Shown one piece after another: positions 1 to 5,202 of a stretch of 9,501 bases of DNA. The notes beneath the pieces are model-generated. The model did no database searches. It had not been told where the DNA came from and saw nothing but the letters and a program-made list of their open reading frames with translations. Source of the DNA: UBA2767 sp964194535. Its GTDB lineage: Bacteria > Pseudomonadota > Alphaproteobacteria > Rhizobiales > Methyloligellaceae. Each line of letters opens with the position of its first letter. Position 1 is the stretch's first letter. Both the position numbers and the translations under genes were made by a program. The stretch spans positions 1 through 9,501 of the forward strand of contig CAXMMX010000187.1 in the NCBI GenBank assembly GCA_964194535.1, given 5' to 3'.

Positions 1-692
1 GCCGTCCCTTCTGGATGAAGGCGGATTCGGGGGCAGAGTTCACCTGCGATACGCTGATTATCGCCACTGGCGCGCAGGCGCGGTGGCTCGGGCTTCCTTC
101 GGAGGAAAAATTCAAAGGCTTCGGCGTGTCGGCCTGCGCCACCTGTGACGGTTTCTTTTACCGCGACAAGGAAGTGCTCGTGATCGGCGGCGGCAACACG
201 GCGGTCGAGGAAGCTCTGTTCCTCACCAAGTTTGCATCCAAGGTTACCGTGGTGCACCGGCGCGATGAATTGCGCGCGGAGAAAATCCTGCAGCAGCGCC
301 TGCTGGACCACGACAAAATAGAGATGGCCTGGGACTCTGTGCTGGAAGAGGTGGTGGGTACGGAAGGACCATTGAGCGTGACGGGTGCAAAACTGAAGAA
401 CGTCAAGACCGGCGTCATTACGGACGTCTCCGCGCATGGCATCTTCATCGCTATCGGCCACAAGCCTTCCACCGAACTCTTCACCGATCAGCTGGAGATG
501 AAACAGGGCGGCTATCTGGTGACAAAGCCGGACTCCACCGAGACAGACATCCCCGGCGTGTATGCCGCGGGCGACGTCACGGACGACATTTACCGCCAGG
601 CCGTAACAGCCGCCGGGTTGGGCTGCATGGCCGCGCTTGAGGCGGAGAAATACCTGGCGGAACAGGAATCGCACAGCGAGGCCGCGGAGTAA
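1..692 (+). CDS. trxB: Thioredoxin reductase, 5'-truncated by the window edge
   Basis: Cytoplasmic flavoenzyme that uses NADPH to reduce thioredoxin. The gene is already open at base 3, so the N-terminus lies outside the window; about 230 residues are present against roughly 310-330 in the family, so the first FAD-binding GxGxxG segment is missing. Visible motifs are the redox-active CATC (bases 135-146, context SACATCDGFFY), the NADPH-binding GGGNTA (about 186-203), the HRRDELRA motif that contacts the NADPH phosphate (from about 255), and the C-terminal FAD motif GVYAAGDVTD (about 558-587). These are diagnostic of low-molecular-weight bacterial TrxB. The stop is TAA at 690-692, followed by an intergenic repeat and then an LsrB-like regulator on the same strand. 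The trxB-lsrB neighbourhood is known from rhizobia and Brucella. No frameshift is seen in the part present. Confidence 0.96.
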   Translation, partial: RPFWMKADSGAEFTCDTLIIATGAQARWLGLPSEEKFKGFGVSACATCDGFFYRDKEVLVIGGGNTAVEEALFLTKFASKVTVVHRRDELRAEKILQQRLLDHDKIEMAWDSVLEEVVGTEGPLSVTGAKLKNVKTGVITDVSAHGIFIAIGHKPSTELFTDQLEMKQGGYLVTKPDSTETDIPGVYAAGDVTDDIYRQAVTAAGLGCMAALEAEKYLAEQESHSEAAE

Positions 693-708
693 CACTCACC
701 TCGCCCCT

Positions 709-798
709 CCTCATGGCGAGGAACGAACACAAGTGAGCGTCTCGAAGCATGAGACGTGATCCTTCGAGACGACGCTGACGCGCCTCCTCGGGATGAAG
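709..798. repeat. Imperfect palindromic intergenic repeat (REP/RIME-like)
   Basis: An approximately 90-base imperfect palindrome fills most of the gap between trxB and the LysR gene. The outer arms are CCTCATGGCGAGGA (709-722) and TCCTCGGGATGAAG (785-798), complementary at 11 of 14 positions. The inner arms are GTCTCGAAG (739-747) and CTTCGAGAC (762-770), a perfect 9-bp stem with a 14-base loop. The wording (cctcatgg.gagga ... gtctcgaa ... ccttcgagac ... cctc.ggatga) resembles a high-copy intergenic element I recall from Bradyrhizobium and related genomes; that match is from memory, not a search. A further short stem (CCTCGCC 699-705 with GGCGAGG 715-721) overlaps the left arm. There is no T-tract, so it is not a classical terminator, although the folded RNA could affect trxB mRNA stability. 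Confidence 0.7.
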
Positions 799-820
799 CT
801 TGAAGAGAAAAGACAAGCAC

Positions 821-1711
821 ATGGACTGGGACAAGCTCAGAATTTTTCACGAGGCGGCGGAAGCCGGCTCCTTCACCCATGCGGGCGAGAAGCTGAATAT
901 GAGCCAGTCGGCTGTCAGCCGCCAGGTAGGCGCGCTTGAAAAAGAACTCAACGTTCCACTGTTCAACCGCCATGCGCGCGGGCTGATGCTGACCGAGCAG
1001 GGAGAGATGCTCTATCGCACTGCCCATGACGTATTCCAGAAGCTGCAGACGACGCAAACGCGGCTGGCCGATTCCAAGACAAAGCCGTTCGGAAACCTGC
1101 GCATCACCACTACTGTGGCGCTCGGTTCATCCTGGCTGGCGCCGCGCATCGGTGAATTCATTGAGCTCTATCCCGATATCCAGGTTGAGCTGATGTTGGA
1201 ATATGACCAGCTGGACCTCACCATGCGCGAGGCGGATGTGGGTATCTGGCTCAAGCCCCCTACCCAGGGCGACCTCATACAGCGCCGCCTGTTTACCGTG
1301 CATCTGCATGTGCATGCTTCAAGGGGATATTTGAAGCGCTTCGGCCAGCCCAAAGATCTGGGCGATCTCGACAACCACCGGATATTGACCTTCGGCGGCA
1401 ACCCGCCGGCGCAAATCCGCGAGATCAACTGGCTCGAAACAGCAGGCCTTGAAGGCGGCGCCAAGCGCGAGGCAGTGTTGCGCGTCAACAATCTTTACGC
1501 CCTCAAGCGGGCCTGCCAGCGTGGCCTGGGGCTGGCCATTCTGCCGGACTATATGGCGCGCGAAGAAAGCGAACTCGTTCAGGTCCTGACGGAAGCTAAA
1601 TTGCCGTCGTTTGAAACCTATTTTGTCTATCCCGAAGGCGCCAAGGAATCCAAGCGGGTAAGCGTTTTCCGCGATTTTCTGGTTGCGAAGGCCCGTGAGT
1701 GGTCGTTTTAA
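821..1711 (+). CDS. lsrB: LysR-family transcriptional regulator, LsrB/VtlR-like
   Basis: DNA-binding regulator of 296 residues. An N-terminal winged helix-turn-helix (residues about 3-62, with SFTHAGEKLNMSQSAVSRQV as the helix-turn-helix core) is followed by a linker helix and a two-lobed effector domain (about 92-290). The start MDWDKLRIFHEAAEAGSF and the tail FRDFLVAKAREWSF are close to Sinorhizobium LsrB and Brucella VtlR as I remember them, and the position directly after trxB fits that orthology. LsrB controls oxidative-stress and envelope genes; VtlR activates the sRNA AbcR2 and small-protein genes (known biology, not seen here). I chose ATG 821 over an in-frame TTG at 800, because the TTG lies right at the end of the palindromic repeat and would add seven residues before the conserved MDWDK start. 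Only one cysteine is present (C232). The ligand is unknown. A candidate sRNA gene follows downstream. Confidence 0.87.
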   Translation: MDWDKLRIFHEAAEAGSFTHAGEKLNMSQSAVSRQVGALEKELNVPLFNRHARGLMLTEQGEMLYRTAHDVFQKLQTTQTRLADSKTKPFGNLRITTTVALGSSWLAPRIGEFIELYPDIQVELMLEYDQLDLTMREADVGIWLKPPTQGDLIQRRLFTVHLHVHASRGYLKRFGQPKDLGDLDNHRILTFGGNPPAQIREINWLETAGLEGGAKREAVLRVNNLYALKRACQRGLGLAILPDYMAREESELVQVLTEAKLPSFETYFVYPEGAKESKRVSVFRDFLVAKAREWSF

Positions 1712-1763
1712 CTCATAAATTCAGCAAGTTGGGTGTGAAGCCCTATGACATTGAGCTATGCAG

Positions 1764-1822
1764 AATTGCATGGCTGCCATGCGCTCCAGGCAATTGTTGC
1801 AGCGCAACAAAATGATTAAATT
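1764..1822 (+). promoter_or_regulatory. Candidate sRNA promoter with two upstream dyads
   Basis: TTGTTG (1794-1799), a 17-base spacer and TAAATT (1817-1822) form a plausible sigma70-type promoter that would start RNA near 1829. Two perfect dyads lie here: GCATGG-CTG-CCATGC (1768-1782), centred near -55, and TTGTTGC-AGC-GCAACAA (1794-1810), which overlaps the -35 box. An outer pair AATTGC (1764-1769) and GCAATT (1790-1795) also exists. The -55 location is typical of LysR-type activator sites, and an LsrB/VtlR-like gene ends only 50-60 bases upstream, so regulation by that protein is a reasonable inference. I see no symmetric T-N11-A box in either dyad, so the identity of the bound protein is not shown by the sequence. 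Confidence 0.5.
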
Positions 1823-1828
1823 TCTCTC

Positions 1829-1984
1829 AATCGCAATAGCGATAAGAAGGCACATAACCCTCCCAAGGTTGCCTTCTGTTGCCAGCGGTTTTTAAACCGC
1901 TGACATTGGCACTCCTTCCCCCCCTTGGAGTGGCAAGAAACCCAAGAGCCGGACCAACGCCAACTGGTCCGGCTCTTTTTTTTT
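1829..1984 (+). ncRNA. Candidate trans-acting small RNA, AbcR (alpha-r15)-like
   Basis: The non-coding gap downstream of the LsrB-like gene holds four consecutive hairpins. Hairpin 1 pairs AGAAGGCA (1845-1852) with TGCCTTCT (1870-1877) and exposes CCCTCCC, with an alternative inner stem AACC/GGTT. Hairpin 2 pairs CAGCGGTTT (1883-1891) with AAACCGCTG (1894-1902). Hairpin 3 pairs CACTCC (1910-1915) with GGAGTG (1927-1932) around a loop of seven C flanked by TT. Hairpin 4 is a strong intrinsic terminator. C-rich anti-Shine-Dalgarno loops are typical of alphaproteobacterial sRNAs that block translation. In Sinorhizobium and Agrobacterium the AbcR1/AbcR2 RNAs, which repress ABC-transporter binding-protein mRNAs, lie next to the lsrB gene; this synteny is why AbcR is proposed. 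Against it: about 155 nt is longer than the usual 110-120 nt, only one copy is seen, and the 5' end is a promoter guess. The alternative is a long structured 3' UTR of the LysR gene. Confidence 0.55.
1944..1984 (+). terminator. Strong Rho-independent terminator
   Basis: AAGAGCCGGACCA (1944-1956) pairs perfectly over 13 bp with TGGTCCGGCTCTT (1965-1977) around an 8-base loop, and runs into nine consecutive T (1976-1984). The T-tract is only on the plus strand, so it ends rightward transcription: the candidate sRNA and any read-through from the LysR gene. It sits 14 bases from the end of the convergent copA gene. On the minus strand the hairpin is not followed by a clean T-run, so it is at best a weak terminator for copA. 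Confidence 0.92.
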
Positions 1985-1997
1985 AGGAACGTAAATC

Positions 1998-4334
1998 CTA
2001 CAAATCCATATGCCGTAACCGCAGCGCATTGCCGATAACCGACACGCTTGAGAGGCTCATAGCCGCTGCCGCGATCATGGGTGACAGCAGCAGACCGAAT
2101 ACCGGATACAGGATACCGGCGGCAATCGGCACGCCGAGCGCGTTGTAGGCGAATGCGAAGAACAGGTTCTGCTTGATATTACGCATTGTCGCTTCCGACA
2201 GGCGCCGTGCCCGCGCGATACCGGTAAGGTCGCCCTTCAGCAGCGTAATACCCGCGCTCTCAATAGCCACGTCCGCACCGGTACCCATGGCAATGCCAAC
2301 ATCGGCCTGGGCAAGGGCCGGCGCGTCATTGACGCCATCGCCCGCCATGGCAACCTTTGCGCCCTTGCCCTGAAGTTCCTGGACGATCCTGGCCTTCTGG
2401 TCAGGAAGCACGTCGGCGCGTACATCATCAATGCCAAGCGTTTTGGCGATGGCGTTCGCCGTACGCGCATTGTCGCCGGTGACCATCACAATGTGCAGAC
2501 CCTCAGCCCGCAACGCCTCAAGCGCCGATGGCGTCGTTTCCTTGACCGGATCGGCAACGGCGACAATACCGGCCAGCTTGCCGCCAAGCGCGACGAACAT
2601 GGCCGTCTTGCCTTGGGTACGCAGCGCATCGGCCGTGTCCGCATGGGGTTTTGGATCAAGGCCGATATCACGCATCATCGCCGCGTTGCCGAGAGCAACC
2701 TCCTTGCCCGAGATGACACCTTTGACGCCCATGCCCGTTACCGCCTCGAACTCCGTTGGCTTAATGGTTGTTATCTTGCGGGCTTTCGCACCATCGACGA
2801 TGGCCTCGGCCAGAGGATGTTCGGAACCACGCTCCAGGCTCGCGGCCATTTTCAGTACCCTCGATTCATCGAAACCCTTGAATGTGAGGACATCGGTCAG
2901 CTTCGGGGCGCCGAGTGTCAGCGTCCCCGTCTTGTCGACGATCAGCGTGTCCACATCGGCAAAACGCTCCAGATTTTCCGCGTTCTTAATGAGTACGCCA
3001 GCCTGCGCGCCGCGCCCAGTTGCAACCATGATTGACATCGGCGTCGCAAGGCCTAGCGCGCATGGACATGCGATAATCAGCACCGAAACCGCAGCGATGA
3101 AGGCATAGGCCATCGCCGGATCGGGGCCCCATATGGACCATGCAATGAAAGCAATCACCGCGGCCGCCACCACGGTTGGCACAAAGTAACTCGCAACAAC
3201 ATCCGCCAGCTTCTGAATAGGCGCGCGGCTGCGTTGCGCCTCGGCGACCATGGTGACGATCTGGGAGAGCATGGTCTGCGCACCGACACGCCTCGCCTCC
3301 ATGATAAAGCTGCCCGACTTGTTGAGCGTGCCACCCGTGATTGCGTCGCCAGGTGTCTTCTCCACTGGAATGGCTTCACCGGTCAGCATCGATTCATCGA
3401 CCGAGGAGCGCCCTTCCAGAACCACGCCATCGACGGGAATGGAGTCGCCAGGGCGAACACGCAGCTGATCGCCGGCGAGAACCTCATCGAGGGGAACTTC
3501 TTCGTCCTCACCGTCTGCGCTCACGCGCAAGGCCGTCTTTGGCGCAAGATCAAGCAATGCCCGGATGGCCCCGCCAGTGCGCTCGCGCGCCCGCAACTCA
3601 AGCAGCTGGCCGAGCAGCACCAGAACCACGATGACGGCGGCCGCCTCGAAATAGACGTCAACCGCACCGCCCTGCCCGCGAAACGCTTCGGGGAAAATGC
3701 CGGGCATAGCGGTCGCGATGAGCGAATAGAGATACGCGGCGCCAACGCCGATCCCGATCAGCGTAAACATATTGGGGCTCTTGTTTACGAACGATGCCCA
3801 GCACCGCTGGAAAAACGGCCAGCCGGACCACAGCACCACCGGTGTCGCGAGAATAAGCTCGACCCACGGAGCCGTGCGGTGCCCGAGCCAGTCCTTGACC
3901 GGCAACCCGAGCATTGGGCCCATCGCCACGATAAGCAGCGGCACGGTGAGTGCGGCGCCAACCTGAAAACGCCGCGTGAAATCGATCAACTCCGGGTTTG
4001 GCCCCTCATCTCCGGTCGGTATCCCCATCGGCTCCAGCGCCATACCGCATACAGGGCATGTGCCCGGCCCCTCTTGCACAATTTCCGGGTCCATCGAGCA
4101 GGTGTAGAGCGTGCCGGGGGGGGCTGGTTCAGGTTCAGGCTGCGGCTCAAGATATTTCCGGGGGTCGGTTTCGAACTTGGTCTGACACCCTGCGTGGCAG
4201 AAATAGTAATGAGCGCCCTCATGGGTCGTCATGTGCTTCGCGCCGTCGATCTCGACGCTCATTCCACAAACGGGATCGGTAGCCACCTCGATTTTGCCAG
4301 ATGGGTCTTTGTTGTTTTGGATCATCTTGTTCAT
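1998..4334 (-). CDS. copA: Cu(I)-exporting P1B-1-type ATPase with YHS and metal-binding N-terminus
   Basis: Inner-membrane pump of 778 residues that uses ATP to expel Cu(I), possibly also Ag(I). Domains in order: YHS domain (about 19-63, DPVCGMSV, YFCHAGC), an acidic/proline linker PQPEPEPAPPG (64-74), a heavy-metal-binding domain (about 77-103, YTCSMDPEI, CPVCGMALEPM), then the ATPase core. Catalytic motifs are TGE (318-320), the metal-path CPC (423-425), the phosphorylated DKTGT (467-471), SEHPL (504-508), VTGDN (618-622) and GDGVND (665-670). N-x6-YN-x4-P in TM7 (YN at 730-731) and MSLSS in TM8 (759-763) are the P1B-1 Cu(I) signatures. No HMA domain (GMTCxxC) is present, unlike classical CopA. 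It lies 47 bases downstream of a cytochrome c gene on the same strand, and both are probably under the CsoR operator at 4818-4834. A run of eight G (4116-4123) lies in the linker codons. Confidence 0.95.
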   Translation of the reverse strand: MNKMIQNNKDPSGKIEVATDPVCGMSVEIDGAKHMTTHEGAHYYFCHAGCQTKFETDPRKYLEPQPEPEPAPPGTLYTCSMDPEIVQEGPGTCPVCGMALEPMGIPTGDEGPNPELIDFTRRFQVGAALTVPLLIVAMGPMLGLPVKDWLGHRTAPWVELILATPVVLWSGWPFFQRCWASFVNKSPNMFTLIGIGVGAAYLYSLIATAMPGIFPEAFRGQGGAVDVYFEAAAVIVVLVLLGQLLELRARERTGGAIRALLDLAPKTALRVSADGEDEEVPLDEVLAGDQLRVRPGDSIPVDGVVLEGRSSVDESMLTGEAIPVEKTPGDAITGGTLNKSGSFIMEARRVGAQTMLSQIVTMVAEAQRSRAPIQKLADVVASYFVPTVVAAAVIAFIAWSIWGPDPAMAYAFIAAVSVLIIACPCALGLATPMSIMVATGRGAQAGVLIKNAENLERFADVDTLIVDKTGTLTLGAPKLTDVLTFKGFDESRVLKMAASLERGSEHPLAEAIVDGAKARKITTIKPTEFEAVTGMGVKGVISGKEVALGNAAMMRDIGLDPKPHADTADALRTQGKTAMFVALGGKLAGIVAVADPVKETTPSALEALRAEGLHIVMVTGDNARTANAIAKTLGIDDVRADVLPDQKARIVQELQGKGAKVAMAGDGVNDAPALAQADVGIAMGTGADVAIESAGITLLKGDLTGIARARRLSEATMRNIKQNLFFAFAYNALGVPIAAGILYPVFGLLLSPMIAAAAMSLSSVSVIGNALRLRHMDL

Positions 4335-4381
4335 GTGAAGTATCCCATGTGTATGAATGCCCGCTACATTCTGTGCGGCCG

Positions 4382-4795
4382 TTAGTTGATGCCGTTCGCT
4401 ACCTGAAGTTCCCGCACATATTTCACAATGGCAGTAATCTCAGCGCCGCTTACCTGCGGCTGCGGCGCCATGTTGCCGTAAGACCAGTGATGCCGGCGCA
4501 CGCCCCGCTTTGAGGCTAGCAGGAAGGCCTGGTCTGCATGATGACGCGGATTGTAAATATTATGAATGAGAGGCGGGCCCTTGTCGGTGCCTGAGCCGTT
4601 TTTCCCGTGGCACTGGGCACAATTGGCGTTGAATGCCTCTTCACCACGCAGTGCCGCGGCTGAGAGTTCAGGAACCTGGACATCAACGACCACGCCCTTT
4701 TTGTCCTTATCAAACACACCGCCAAAAGCGAGACCTATCCCTGCGAGAACGACACCCAATATTACGTATTTAGAAAACTGCCCGGAACTTTTCAT
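4382..4795 (-). CDS. Membrane-anchored monohaem cytochrome c, first gene of the copper operon
   Basis: Small c-type cytochrome of 137 residues. A positively charged start and one hydrophobic segment (about 9-27) are followed by a short DKDKK stretch, so it is probably held at the periplasmic face by an N-terminal anchor or made with an uncleaved signal. The haem site is CAQCH (59-63) in FNANCAQCHGKNGSGT, and M109 in YGNMAPQP is the likely sixth iron ligand, giving a class I fold. Two histidine pairs (H85-H86, H102-H103) are seen. ATG 4795 has a good ribosome-binding site, AGGTGA read on the minus strand (4804-4809), eight bases upstream. It precedes copA by 47 bases and follows the CsoR operator, so copper induction is expected. 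The family is not one I can name further. It may move electrons for periplasmic copper oxidation or respiration, but the sequence does not show its partner. Confidence 0.9.
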   Translation of the reverse strand: MKSSGQFSKYVILGVVLAGIGLAFGGVFDKDKKGVVVDVQVPELSAAALRGEEAFNANCAQCHGKNGSGTDKGPPLIHNIYNPRHHADQAFLLASKRGVRRHHWSYGNMAPQPQVSGAEITAIVKYVRELQVANGIN

Positions 4796-4817
4796 GACGA
4801 AATCACCTGTTTACTGA

Positions 4818-4855
4818 TACCCCTATAGGGTATATGGTTCAGAATGATTTTCAAG
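4818..4855 (-). promoter_or_regulatory. CsoR operator overlapping the cytochrome c-copA promoter
   Basis: ATACCCCTATAGGGTAT (4818-4834) consists of perfect arms ATACCC and GGGTAT around CTATA. It is very similar to known CsoR boxes in front of copper genes, which are GC-tract pseudo-palindromes flanked by AT. On the minus strand TTGAAA (4850-4855), a 16-base spacer and TACCCT (4828-4833) give a plausible promoter whose -10 box lies inside the operator. Bound CsoR would therefore block RNA polymerase, and Cu(I) would release it. The same box could control the divergent csoR gene, whose start is 47 bases away. The operator call is strong; the exact promoter boxes are inferred. Confidence 0.8.
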
Positions 4856-4880
4856 CGGTAAAAAATTTATACTAGGAGCT

Positions 4881-5162
4881 GTGAGAAAAGTGAAACCACG
4901 ACACAAAGACTGTCTGAACCGCCTGTCACGCATAGAGGGGCAAGTGCGCGGCGTCTCGAAGATGATTGAAGAGGAGCGCTACTGCATTGACCTGCTCATG
5001 CAGTTGCGGGCAATCAGGGCGGCGCTTGGCAAAGTCGAGTCGGAAGTTTTGAAAGATCACGCGGACCACTGCATCGCCGATGCAGTCAAGAGCGGCAGCG
5101 AGGAGGAACAGAGGGAGAAATTAAGCGAGCTGATTGACCTGTTTGACCGCTATACGCCCTAG
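4881..5162 (+). CDS. csoR: Copper-sensing transcriptional repressor CsoR
   Basis: All-helical tetrameric DNA-binding protein of 93 residues that represses copper-export genes until it binds Cu(I). The core RLSRIEGQVRGVSKMIEE is the family signature. The Cu(I) ligands are present with the right spacing: C35, H60 and C64 (C-x24-H-x3-C), plus Y34 as in the outer-shell Tyr of CsoR. This separates it from FrmR and RcnR relatives, which lack this exact set. It is divergent from the cytochrome c-copA operon across an 85-base gap that holds a CsoR box, so autoregulation is likely. The start is uncertain: GTG 4881 has an AGGAG (4874-4878) only two bases away, while GTG 4890 has the same AGGAG eleven bases away and would remove three residues. 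TATACT (4868-4873) could be a -10 box giving an almost leaderless message. Confidence 0.93.
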   Translation: MRKVKPRHKDCLNRLSRIEGQVRGVSKMIEEERYCIDLLMQLRAIRAALGKVESEVLKDHADHCIADAVKSGSEEEQREKLSELIDLFDRYTP

Positions 5163-5166
5163 GACG

Positions 5167-5192
5167 TGGACTCATAAATGCCGTCCATTTTT
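5167..5192 (+). terminator. Weak candidate terminator after csoR
   Basis: TGGAC (5167-5171) pairs with GTCCA (5183-5187) around an 11-base loop, and five T follow (5188-5192). The stem is short and the loop is large, so this is only a possible end for csoR transcription in the 40-base gap between convergent csoR and msrP. Confidence 0.3.
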
Positions 5193-5202
5193 CGCTCGCG
5201 GC

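Noticed and set aside
699..721. Hairpin CCTCGCC/GGCGAGG as a trxB terminator
   Set aside because: No T-tract follows the stem, and it overlaps the arm of the palindromic repeat, which explains the symmetry better.
577..834. Short minus-strand open frame across the trxB-lysR gap
   Set aside because: Its sequence is a translation of the palindromic repeat (HPEEA..., LEGS), a typical false gene call from such repeats.
1745..1819. Possible 24-residue peptide (ATG 1745 to TAA 1819)
   Set aside because: No ribosome-binding site precedes it, it has no familiar sequence, and it overlaps the dyads and promoter of the candidate sRNA. I would reconsider if ribosome profiling showed it.
3234..4385. Long open frame of 383 codons on the plus strand
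   Set aside because: It lies antisense within copA, which has every conserved ATPase motif on the minus strand. The product has no recognisable family and the codon pattern is a GC-driven shadow.
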